Positions 1 through 6,998 of a stretch of 10,232 bases of DNA are shown here, piece after piece. The position numbers were made by a program, and so were the translations under genes. The stretch spans positions 1 through 10,232 of the forward strand of contig PCAI01000004.1 of the NCBI GenBank assembly GCA_002731195.1. Direction: 5' to 3'. Source of the stretch: Methanobacteriota archaeon (GTDB taxonomy: Archaea; Thermoplasmatota; Poseidoniia; Poseidoniales; Thalassarchaeaceae). Numbering within the stretch: position 1 is the stretch's first letter; the number at the start of each line of letters is the position of its first letter. The notes beneath the pieces are model-generated. The model was given only the letters and a program-made list of their open reading frames with translations. It was not told the origin of the DNA and did not search any database.

Positions 1-10
1 CTCAGGAAAT

Positions 11-86
11 TGGTAGTCCCTCCCGGATTCGAACCAGGGTCGTGGGATCCAGAACCCCACATGATGGACCACTACACTAAGGGACT
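11..86 (-). tRNA. tRNA-Gln (anticodon CTG), CCA encoded
   Basis: Read on the minus strand, the sequence folds as a complete cloverleaf of 76 bases. The acceptor stem AGTCCCT pairs with AGGGACT. The anticodon stem TGGGG/TCCCA closes the 7-base loop TTCTGGA, which presents CTG and so reads the glutamine codon CAG. The T arm is CCTGG-TTCGAAT-CCGGG. The D arm has three pairs plus a T-T mismatch at 13-22, as is common in Gln/Glu tRNAs. The discriminator base is A and the 3' CCA is encoded (plus-strand TGG at 11-13). No intron is visible. It lies 55 bases downstream of korB in the same orientation but probably has its own promoter. Confidence 0.96.
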
Positions 87-106
87 ATTGAGTTTCCGAG
101 ATGGGG

Positions 107-116
107 TTTGTATTTC
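107..116 (-). promoter_or_regulatory. Possible TATA box of the tRNA-Gln gene
   Basis: The minus-strand sequence GAAATACAAA lies about 20-30 bases upstream of the mature tRNA 5' end. That is the usual distance of an archaeal TATA box from its transcription start. It falls in the short gap after the korB stop. The call rests only on composition and spacing. Confidence 0.3.
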
Positions 117-141
117 AACAAATCCGAATCCAGAAAGACTC

Positions 142-1176
142 TCAAGAATTTCTAAATCCAGCATTAATTCTCACTAGACTTTCTTTACTTGGCCGACCTT
201 CTTCTTGACTGAGCTGCGATAATGGAGTTTCTGTCAAACCTAATGTTTCTGTTGTAGTGGGGTTACTACCATCATAATATAACAAACCTGTTACGTGTTT
301 ATCATTTCTTTCTGCTTCATGTACAGCAGACAATGCTGAAACTACATCTGAAGTATCGTGATTAGAGCCAATAGTTTCTAGCACTATCTTTGAACCATCA
401 AATAATTCAATTTCCCTATACTGACCTTCTGGAATGTCTACTTCTTCTATGGGAGAGAAATGAGAAATATAATCAACAATATGTAATACTTCATCATTTT
501 CTTTTACATAATTATATGATCTGTATGATTCATCATTATTAGCAAACGTAACACAAGGAGAGATGACATCTATGATAGCCATTCCTTTGTGACTCAATGC
601 TGCACGTATCAATGCAGTAAGTTGTTTTTTACTTCCTGAGAATGATCGTGCAACAAATCCACATCCGAGATTTAATGCCATTGCACACAAGTCAATTGGA
701 TTCTGCAAATTCACTGAACCCTTTTTCTTTTTAGAACCCTTTTCAACAGTGGCACTGTATTGTCCCTTTGTCAGGCCATAAACGCCGTTGTTCTCAATTA
801 TATACACCATATCTAAATTTCTTCGTATCGCGTGCACAAATTGACCCATGCCAATACTCGCCGTATCTCCATCTCCAGAAACTGCAATGAATGCCAAATC
901 TTTATTCACCATATTTGCGCCAGTTGTGACCGACGGCATTCTTCCGTGAACCGTATTAAAACCATGACTTTTCCCTAAGAAATATGCCGGAGTCTTTGAT
1001 GAACAACCAATACCACTCATTTTTGCTATGCCCTCGGGAGGAAGTCCATTTTCCCAAGCTGCTTGTATTATGACGTTTGAAATTTGATCGTGCCCACAGC
1101 CAGGACATAAGGATGACTTACCACCTTTATAATCTGATTTTTCAAGATCTATTACATTTAATTTAACTATCGCTAT
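142..1176 (-). CDS. korB: 2-oxoacid:ferredoxin oxidoreductase, beta subunit (probably 2-oxoglutarate), apparent ATA start
   Basis: This is the TPP- and [4Fe-4S]-binding subunit of a two-subunit 2-oxoacid:ferredoxin oxidoreductase, which oxidatively decarboxylates a 2-oxoacid with CoA and passes electrons to ferredoxin in the cytoplasm. The first ATG (1020) is too late, because the reading frame continues upstream and encodes the family hallmark CPGCG. Starting at ATA 1176 gives 344 residues, a normal length. In that numbering Cys24, Cys27, Cys58 (SGIGCSS) and Cys208 (SPCVTF) match the spacing of the cluster ligands known in archaeal enzymes. HGRMPSVTTGAN follows at about 77-88. The TPP/Mg motif is GDGD at 101-104 with Asn129-Asn130 (ENNGVYGLTKGQ). 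No ATG, GTG or TTG occurs in frame between the stop at 1195-1197 and 1020. A strong Shine-Dalgarno precedes the ATA, whose last two bases overlap the korA stop (ATAG). The substrate is inferred from nearby aconitase; pyruvate or another 2-oxoacid is possible. Confidence 0.9.
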   Translation of the reverse strand: MAIVKLNVIDLEKSDYKGGKSSLCPGCGHDQISNVIIQAAWENGLPPEGIAKMSGIGCSSKTPAYFLGKSHGFNTVHGRMPSVTTGANMVNKDLAFIAVSGDGDTASIGMGQFVHAIRRNLDMVYIIENNGVYGLTKGQYSATVEKGSKKKKGSVNLQNPIDLCAMALNLGCGFVARSFSGSKKQLTALIRAALSHKGMAIIDVISPCVTFANNDESYRSYNYVKENDEVLHIVDYISHFSPIEEVDIPEGQYREIELFDGSKIVLETIGSNHDTSDVVSALSAVHEAERNDKHVTGLLYYDGSNPTTTETLGLTETPLSQLSQEEGRPSKESLVRINAGFRNS

Positions 1177-2957
1177 TTTAATCCCTCCAGTACACTAATG
1201 ATTTTTTCAGAATAAAGCCTTGCTCTTGGAGGCATGCCATCACTATATGCAACACTGTGCACTTTCTCAAGTAATGCTGTCGGTAATTCTTTCCTCAATA
1301 TTCCATACAACTGTCCATCTCTATTCATTTCCAATATGATGTTATTATCGTGCCTAGAAACAAATGCCTCTACTTCAGAATGATAGGGAAGTGCCCTAAT
1401 TCTACAAGTACTAACCGAAAGCCCTCCTAATTCTAGAATGTCATCAATCTCGGTAATCGTATTTTCCATTGAACCATAGAAAATAATGCCCAAATCTTTT
1501 GTTTCTTCTTCATGAAGTATGGGTTCTGGCAGGTCATCTCTGGCTCCATCAATTTTCCGTCTTAATCTCTCCATGGTTTTCTGATAAACAATTGGATCTT
1601 CGGAATAAATTCCATCTTCATCATGACCAGTTCCTCTATACAAAATTGGATCTATCCCACTTCCAGGTAAGGTCCTGTAGGGAATACCATCTCCATCTAC
1701 GTCACGATATCTGCCATAATTGGGCACAGCATCCAATTCTTCTTGATTACGTATTAACTTCCCTCTGTCCATTTCTGACTCTGGATAAACAAAACCTTCT
1801 GTAACCCATCTATTCATCCCTAAATCCAAGTCACTGAAGCCAAATACCATAGTCTGATATTTCTCTGCATAATCAAAAGCTCGCCATCCAAATTCAAAAC
1901 ACTCATCAACAGTTCCTGGTATCAGAACAATATGCTGCGTATCGCCATGACTTGCTTCATATAGCATGGATAAATCACCTTGTTGGGTCCTTGTTGGCAA
2001 CCCAGTGGATGGCCCAACTCTATTGACGTCCCAAATTACGCCAGGGACTTCAGCAAAATATGATAATCCGATAAATTCTGACATTAATGAGATCCCAGGG
2101 CCACTTGTGCATGTCATGCCTCGGCCACCTGCCCAGCCAGCTCCCAAAACCATGCCTGCTGCAGCTAATTCATCTTCTGCTTGTATCACAGCGCAAGTCA
2201 TACCGCCATCTTTTGCAGTACGTAATTCGGGTAACCATTTGATAATTCCTTCTGCAACAGAAGAAGAAGGAGTAATGGGATACCATGAAAGCATATTTAT
2301 TCCTCCATAAACAGAGCCAAGAGCAGTAGCTTCATTGCCATCAATCAGAAAAGCATCGGGATTTTTAGGCCTAGATTCTGCTCTAAAATCTGTTTTAATA
2401 TCCCAATTCTCTGTTGCATATGCAATCCCTTCATTTATGGCTTGCATATTCATCTCAATCGCCTTTTCTTTGCCTTTAAATTGTGATTTAATTGCCTTCA
2501 CAATATCCTCTGCACTTATCCCCAAAATGCATGCCAGACCTCCAACATAATACATATTAGCCATCAATTTAGCCATCTTTGGATTAATCTTTCTTGCCAT
2601 CTTTGTCATAGGCATACCAAATACGAAACAATCTTCTCTATCTACTGGAAGTTTAACATCTTCATTGTAAATCACAATCGTCCCTGCTTCAAGGTTTGTT
2701 ATATCTTTCTCCCATGTATCTTTGTTCATTATAATTTGAATATCTGTTTTGTCGCCAGGGGCCTGATAACCGGCTTCACTTGCACGTATTATGAACCATG
2801 TGGGCAATCCTGAAATATTGCTAGGAAATAAATTCTTACCGCTTACTGGAATCCCCATTTCAAACATTGTATGGAGGATAATAAGATTAGATGATTGAGA
2901 ACCAGTTCCATTGGCAGTAGCAATATTGATTACAAAATTATTGACATTTGAACTCAT
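1173..2957 (-). CDS. korA: 2-oxoacid:ferredoxin oxidoreductase, fused gamma-alpha subunit (probably 2-oxoglutarate)
   Basis: This partner of KorB carries the gamma domain at its N-terminus (about residues 1-190) fused to the alpha pyrimidine-binding and C-terminal domains, an arrangement known from KorA-type enzymes. Visible marks, counted from the ATG at 2957 (594 residues), are NGTGSQSSN near 16-24, SGKNLFPSNISGLPTW near 39-54, YPITPSS at 226-232 (the CoA/2-oxoacid-handling motif of the family), QAEDELAA at 259-266, TSGPG at 284-288, and GPSTGLPT at 315-322. The C-terminal third (LGIIFYGSMENTITE onward) resembles the transketolase C-terminal-like domain. I prefer ATG 2957 because AGG lies 7 bases upstream. 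A GTG at 2975 would add six residues and cannot be excluded. The TAG stop overlaps the proposed korB start, suggesting translational coupling. Substrate specificity cannot be fixed from the sequence; 2-oxoglutarate is favoured by the nearby aconitase gene. Confidence 0.93.
   Translation of the reverse strand: MSSNVNNFVINIATANGTGSQSSNLIILHTMFEMGIPVSGKNLFPSNISGLPTWFIIRASEAGYQAPGDKTDIQIIMNKDTWEKDITNLEAGTIVIYNEDVKLPVDREDCFVFGMPMTKMARKINPKMAKLMANMYYVGGLACILGISAEDIVKAIKSQFKGKEKAIEMNMQAINEGIAYATENWDIKTDFRAESRPKNPDAFLIDGNEATALGSVYGGINMLSWYPITPSSSVAEGIIKWLPELRTAKDGGMTCAVIQAEDELAAAGMVLGAGWAGGRGMTCTSGPGISLMSEFIGLSYFAEVPGVIWDVNRVGPSTGLPTRTQQGDLSMLYEASHGDTQHIVLIPGTVDECFEFGWRAFDYAEKYQTMVFGFSDLDLGMNRWVTEGFVYPESEMDRGKLIRNQEELDAVPNYGRYRDVDGDGIPYRTLPGSGIDPILYRGTGHDEDGIYSEDPIVYQKTMERLRRKIDGARDDLPEPILHEEETKDLGIIFYGSMENTITEIDDILELGGLSVSTCRIRALPYHSEVEAFVSRHDNNIILEMNRDGQLYGILRKELPTALLEKVHSVAYSDGMPPRARLYSEKIISVLEGLK
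1183..1188 (-). promoter_or_regulatory. Strong Shine-Dalgarno of korB inside the end of korA
   Basis: The minus-strand GGAGGG lies within the last codons of korA. From its GGAGG core there are 7 bases to ATA at 1176, an ideal distance. An ATT at 1182-1180 directly abuts the motif and would be too close. This site is the main evidence that translation of korB begins at 1176 despite the missing canonical start codon. Confidence 0.65.
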
Positions 2958-2984
2958 CTTTTTTCCTAACTCCACTTCATCAAC

Positions 2985-3002
2985 TGAGTAGGGCCTTACT
3001 CA
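2985..3002. promoter_or_regulatory. 18-base near-perfect palindrome, candidate operator upstream of korA
   Basis: TGAGTAGGGCCTTACTCA reads as an inverted repeat with eight of nine pairs matching; only the G/T pair at 2990+1 and 2996 (sixth from the arm ends, one step inside GAGTA/TACTC) deviates. It lies 28 bases before the preferred korA ATG and about 95 bases before the divergent cyclophilin gene. With almost no loop it looks more like a dimeric-protein binding site on DNA than an RNA hairpin. No regulator is identified. Confidence 0.4.
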
Positions 3003-3053
3003 CTAACTTGGTTGCGGGGAAGTTAAGGCTTTAGCCATTACCATTAAGAATGC

Positions 3054-3069
3054 TTTTTTACTATTTTTT
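3054..3069 (+). promoter_or_regulatory. AT-rich TATA-like tract before the cyclophilin gene
   Basis: The tract TTTTTTACTATTTTTT is the most AT-rich part of the gap between korA and the divergent plus-strand gene. Its centre lies about 35 bases before the ATG at 3098. That would place a transcription start about 10 bases upstream of the codon, as in short-leader archaeal transcripts. It has no clear BRE, so this is positional inference. Confidence 0.3.
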
Positions 3070-3097
3070 CTAAGTATTGTTTCCGTTGGCATTTTGA

Positions 3098-4210
3098 ATG
3101 ATTAGTTGTCCGCCCAATATAATGCCAGCATCGGAGACCCTGCAAAAAGCTTGGGATGAAGCTAATTTATCAATAGAAAATGGCGAACCAGAAAAAGCCT
3201 TAGATATTCTTAGAGATATCGCTTGGTCTGAATGTAAAAATGATACCCAAAGATCGCAAACATCACGTTATGCTGCTGACGCAGGTACTTTATGGGGTGA
3301 AATGGATGTCAATGCTCAAAAAAGGAGATGGCAAAAGGCGTACAAGAATTATAAAACTGCATTAGACTTTAATCCAAAAGACAAAGAAACAAGGCGAAGG
3401 ATGAATAAATTAGCCTCAATGATGGATGAAAATGGTGTTTCCATTAGTAGTGGTTTCCAAATGTTTAGTGAAGGAAATCCTACTCCCATTGGAATTTTAT
3501 CCATAGTCGTTGCAACTATGATATTCCTAACTTCTTTCAAAGTTGTCACTGAGGCCATAGATCCAGATGGAATAGGTTTATGGAATGCGTTGACTGAAGA
3601 CGAATCTTCGAATCCTGTTTTATTAAATAGCACAGTCGTTTTAGAAATATCATATGTGGATTCAACCGATACACGTATTGAAGTTGATGTTGAGATTGAA
3701 ATGAAACCAGATTTTGCTCCAATACATGTTGAAAATTTTCTAAAACTTACTTCCGATGGCAAATATGATAATACGGTATTCCATAGAATAATTGATGATT
3801 TTATGATACAAGGAGGAGACATCGATCACTTGGATGGAAGAGGAGGGTATGCTGGCCAATGGTTCGGCTACTGCGATGGCCAAGAAAAGAATTCATCCAA
3901 TGATTGCGATTCTAGTTCTTGGACCATCCCTGATGAGACCTCAGCGGAAAATCCTGGACTTTTACATGAAAGTTGTACAATTTCAATGGCCAAAACCGCT
4001 CCTCCAAATACTGGAGGAAGTCAATTCTTCTTAATTCCAGAAGATAGCGAACCTCATCACTTGGATGGAATACATACAGTATTTGGCGAAATAGTTAGTG
4101 GTTGTAATCATGTTACTGCAATAAGTGAAGTGCCAACTACTGGTTCACAAAATCCTCCTTCAGACCCGGTCAATACTGTGCAATTGAAAAATGCATACAT
4201 TATAGTTTAG
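3098..4210 (+). CDS. Membrane-anchored cyclophilin-type peptidyl-prolyl isomerase with N-terminal TPR-like region
   Basis: This is a 370-residue protein in three parts. Residues 10-110 are helical and TPR-like (AWDEANLSIENGEPEKALDI, then AYKNYKTALDFNPKDKETRR). Residues 131-150 form one hydrophobic membrane segment. Residues 176-370 are a cyclophilin domain. Because the positive cluster RRRMNK lies before the membrane segment, the TPR part should be cytoplasmic and the isomerase outside. Cyclophilin active-site residues are present: Arg230, Phe235, Met236 and Gln238 in FHRIIDDFMIQGGD, SQFF at 308-311, and Leu322 and His326 in LDGIHTVFG. The position of human CypA Trp121 is His321, so cyclosporin binding is probably weak. 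A cysteine-containing insertion (Cys259, Cys270) and Cys293 and Cys336 could form disulfides outside the cell. No Shine-Dalgarno is seen at 3098; ATG 3122 is the alternative start. The likely role is folding of exported or membrane proteins. Confidence 0.9.
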   Translation: MISCPPNIMPASETLQKAWDEANLSIENGEPEKALDILRDIAWSECKNDTQRSQTSRYAADAGTLWGEMDVNAQKRRWQKAYKNYKTALDFNPKDKETRRRMNKLASMMDENGVSISSGFQMFSEGNPTPIGILSIVVATMIFLTSFKVVTEAIDPDGIGLWNALTEDESSNPVLLNSTVVLEISYVDSTDTRIEVDVEIEMKPDFAPIHVENFLKLTSDGKYDNTVFHRIIDDFMIQGGDIDHLDGRGGYAGQWFGYCDGQEKNSSNDCDSSSWTIPDETSAENPGLLHESCTISMAKTAPPNTGGSQFFLIPEDSEPHHLDGIHTVFGEIVSGCNHVTAISEVPTTGSQNPPSDPVNTVQLKNAYIIV

Positions 4211-4228
4211 TATTTTGGCGCATAGTAG

Positions 4229-4247
4229 GGTTAAAATTACTTTAACC
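4229..4247. promoter_or_regulatory. Inverted repeat over the probable aconitase promoter
   Basis: GGTTAAAATTACTTTAACC has perfect 7-base arms around a 5-base centre. It lies in the 59-base gap between the cyclophilin stop and the aconitase ATG. The AT-rich part falls about 30-40 bases before the ATG, where an archaeal TATA box is expected, so a protein bound here could control initiation. A weak terminator hairpin for the upstream gene is possible, but no T-tract follows the right arm. Confidence 0.35.
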
Positions 4248-4269
4248 TCCCGCTTAATACGAGAGCCAT

Positions 4270-6957
4270 ATGAATGATAAAAATCCATTTGATTCTTTGT
4301 CTAAGTTTGAGACTAATGATGGCACTTACTCAAATTATATGAGATTGCAAAAACTACAAGATTTAGGGCATTGTAATTTAGAAAATCTACCCTTTAGCAT
4401 AAGGATACTTTTGGAATCAGCTTTAAGAAATTGTGACGGATTTTTAATTAAAGAGGAAGATGTTCTACGCATCGCCTCTTGGTCTCCTGATATGGAGCCA
4501 GAAGAAATACCATTCAGTCCCAGTAGAGTCTTACTTCAAGATTTCACAGGCGTTCCAGCTGTTGTCGATATAGCAGCACTAAGGGATGCAATGGTTGAGT
4601 TAGGAGGTGATCCTCAAAAGGTAAATCCTCAAGTTCCTGTTGATTTAGTAATTGATCATTCCGTACAAGTGGACTTCTCTGGCCTTTTCCCTGATGCCAA
4701 GGAACGTAATCTTGACATTGAATATCAAAGAAATATGGAGAGATATAAATTCCTAAAATGGGGTCAAAATTCATTGGATAATTTTCGAGCAGTACCTCCT
4801 GGAAGAGGCATTGTTCATCAAGTAAATCTTGAATGGATAGCTTCAGTTGCTAGGAGAGAAAACAATATATGGTTCCCCGACTCTTTGGTAGGCACTGATT
4901 CACATACAACTATGATAAATGGATTGGGAGTTTTAGGTTGGGGAGTTGGAGGAATTGAAGCAGAAGCAGTAATGCTTGGACAACCAATTTACATGCTTCT
5001 TCCAGAAGTTGTAGGTTTCAAATTAACAGGCAAACTAAATCCAGGAGTTACTGCCACTGATATGACTCTCAGAATAGTAGAGATGCTCCGTGAGCACGAT
5101 TGTGTGGGAAAATTTGTTGAATTCTATGGCCCTGGAGTATCTAACCTCAATCTCCCAGATAGAGCAACAATTGCCAATATGGCTCCTGAATATGGGGCAA
5201 CTTGTGGGTTTTTCCCTGTAGATGACAAAACTCTTGATTACATGATACTCTCAGGCCGAAGTCCCGAAAACGTAGACAATGTCAAGAGATACCTAGATAA
5301 TCAAGGTTTATTCTTTAGTGAGGGCACCAAAGAACCAAACTTTACTTCTTCAATATCTCTAGATTTATCAGAAGTAAATCCTGCCATGGCAGGCCCAAAG
5401 AGGCCCCAAGACCGAGTTAATTTATTTGATATGAAAGAACACTTTCAGGATTCATTAAATGCTCCACTTGGTTATCAGGGGCATGGAATATCAAGCAATA
5501 ATAACAATGACTCATCTAACATTGAAGGAACAAATGAGGATCTAAAACATGGAGATATAGTAATTGCTGCAATAACAAGTTGTACTAATACTAGTAACCC
5601 AAGTGTCATGATGTCTGCTGGTTTATTAGCGAGAAATGCTCGTTCAATGGGTCTTAAAATTAAACCATGGGTTAAGCCAAGTTTGGCTCCGGGTAGTAGA
5701 GTTGTGACAGAATATTACGATGCTGCAGGTTTAACAGAAGACTTATCTGCATTGGGCTTCAATGTTGTCGGCTACGGTTGTACGACATGCATAGGAAATT
5801 CTGGCCCACTTGACTCTAATATAGAATCTGCTATTGACAATTCCAACTTGATTGTAGGGAGTGTACTTTCTGGTAATAGAAATTTCGAAGGGCGTATTCA
5901 CCAAAAAGTAAAGGCAAACTATCTCGCTAGCCCACCTCTAGTAGTCGCATATGCATTAGCAGGAACTCTTAATTTTGATTTTACTTCCGAACCTTTAGGT
6001 TTCACAGAATCGGGAAATCCAATAATGCTTGATGATATCTGGCCATCTGATGAAGAAATTAATTCAGTAGTATCGGAAGTAATAACGCCACAAATGTTTA
6101 AACAAAGATATGATGATGTTTTAGAAGAACCCAGGTGGGAATCAATACCAAGTAAAAAATCTGCACAATATGAGTGGGATAAATCTTCAACATATGTTCG
6201 CCTCCCTACTTTCTTCGATGGAATCAAAGAAACTCCCGAAGACATAGGGCCTATAGAAAATGCTAGAGTATTATTAAAATTAGGCGATTCTATAACTACC
6301 GATCACATAAGTCCCGCTGGTGCATTCCCTTCTCATGGCCCAGCAGGTAAATATTTGATAGAAAAAGGAGTTCAACCAAGGGATTTCAATTCATTCGGAA
6401 GTCGACGCGGAAATCATGAAGTAATGATGCGTGGAACCTTTGCCAATGTTAGGATAAGAAATCAGCTGGCACTGGGAACTGAAGGCGGTGTAACCACCCA
6501 TTTCCCTTCAAATGAAATAATTCCAATATATGACGCTAGTGAGAGGTATCAAAATTCAAATACTCCATTGATTGTTTTAGCAGGTTCTCAATATGGGACA
6601 GGAAGTAGTAGAGATTGGGCAGCAAAAGGAACTTTGTTGTTAGGTGTTAAAGCAGTTATTGCAACTTCATTCGAGAGAATTCATCGCTCCAACCTTGTAG
6701 GAATGGGAGTTCTCCCCTTAACATTCAAAGAAGGAGAAGATGCAGATAAATTAGGTTTGGATGGTACAGAATTTTTTGATATACCAATATCTTCTACATT
6801 AGAACCCCTTTCTTGGATCACAGTTTCTGCTAGAAAGTCAGACGGCACCATCGTCAAATTTGATGTAAGAATACGTCTTGATACTTCTGTGGAAGCAGAT
6901 TATTTCAGAAATGGTGGAATATTACAAACCGTATTAAGGAAATTAGCTAAAAAATAA
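4270..6957 (+). CDS. acnA: Aconitate hydratase, AcnA/IRP1 type
   Basis: This enzyme converts citrate to isocitrate through cis-aconitate in the TCA cycle, using a [4Fe-4S] cluster in the cytoplasm. At 895 residues it has the full AcnA length. Cluster ligands are Cys438 (ITSCTNTSNP), Cys504 and Cys507 (GYGCTTCIGNSGP). Other signature segments are DFTGVPAVVD (91-100), DHSVQVD (129-135), GTDSHTT (208-214), GDSITTDHISPAG (672-684), SRRGNHEVMMRGTFANVRI (711-729), GSQYGTGSSRDWAAKG (772-787) and SFERIHRSNLVGMGVLP (800-816). These cover the fixed three-domain core and the mobile fourth domain. An Asn/Ser-rich stretch at about 408-417 is probably a surface linker. The ATG at 4270 begins the usual N-terminus (DSLSKFE); no strong Shine-Dalgarno precedes it. 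The next gene follows after 41 bases and is probably cotranscribed. Activity on 2-methyl-cis-aconitate, seen in some relatives, cannot be ruled out. Confidence 0.97.
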   Translation: MNDKNPFDSLSKFETNDGTYSNYMRLQKLQDLGHCNLENLPFSIRILLESALRNCDGFLIKEEDVLRIASWSPDMEPEEIPFSPSRVLLQDFTGVPAVVDIAALRDAMVELGGDPQKVNPQVPVDLVIDHSVQVDFSGLFPDAKERNLDIEYQRNMERYKFLKWGQNSLDNFRAVPPGRGIVHQVNLEWIASVARRENNIWFPDSLVGTDSHTTMINGLGVLGWGVGGIEAEAVMLGQPIYMLLPEVVGFKLTGKLNPGVTATDMTLRIVEMLREHDCVGKFVEFYGPGVSNLNLPDRATIANMAPEYGATCGFFPVDDKTLDYMILSGRSPENVDNVKRYLDNQGLFFSEGTKEPNFTSSISLDLSEVNPAMAGPKRPQDRVNLFDMKEHFQDSLNAPLGYQGHGISSNNNNDSSNIEGTNEDLKHGDIVIAAITSCTNTSNPSVMMSAGLLARNARSMGLKIKPWVKPSLAPGSRVVTEYYDAAGLTEDLSALGFNVVGYGCTTCIGNSGPLDSNIESAIDNSNLIVGSVLSGNRNFEGRIHQKVKANYLASPPLVVAYALAGTLNFDFTSEPLGFTESGNPIMLDDIWPSDEEINSVVSEVITPQMFKQRYDDVLEEPRWESIPSKKSAQYEWDKSSTYVRLPTFFDGIKETPEDIGPIENARVLLKLGDSITTDHISPAGAFPSHGPAGKYLIEKGVQPRDFNSFGSRRGNHEVMMRGTFANVRIRNQLALGTEGGVTTHFPSNEIIPIYDASERYQNSNTPLIVLAGSQYGTGSSRDWAAKGTLLLGVKAVIATSFERIHRSNLVGMGVLPLTFKEGEDADKLGLDGTEFFDIPISSTLEPLSWITVSARKSDGTIVKFDVRIRLDTSVEADYFRNGGILQTVLRKLAKK

Positions 6958-6987
6958 TCTAAGAGACATTTATGTTATGATACAAGT

Positions 6988-6991
6988 GAGG
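6988..6991 (+). promoter_or_regulatory. Shine-Dalgarno of the small acidic gene
   Basis: GAGG lies 7 bases before the ATG at 6999, inside the 41-base gap after aconitase. It fixes the start of the small gene and fits translation from a shared transcript. Confidence 0.5.
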
Positions 6992-6998
6992 TTAGTAT

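Noticed and set aside
11..86. tRNA gene as an integration site for a mobile element
   Set aside because: No integrase, and no repeat of the tRNA 3' end, was seen elsewhere in the window; the neighbours are housekeeping genes.
142..1020. korB starting at the ATG at 1020 (292 residues)
   Set aside because: This start would remove the CPGCG cluster motif that is clearly encoded in frame upstream.
1499..2550. Three plus-strand open frames (1499-1804, 1966-2310, 2335-2550)
   Set aside because: They lie wholly inside korA on the opposite strand, have no recognisable domains and are read-outs of its conserved sequence.
3027..3036. Short inverted repeat GGCTTTAGCC in the divergent gap
   Set aside because: Arms of only four bases are common by chance, and no position relative to a promoter makes it convincing.
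3349..4034. Open frames at 3349-3822 (minus) and 3834-4034 (plus)
   Set aside because: Both overlap the cyclophilin gene, whose frame carries clear active-site motifs.
4544..6245. Minus-strand open frames at 4544-4774 and 5919-6245
   Set aside because: They are antisense shadows within the well-conserved aconitase gene.
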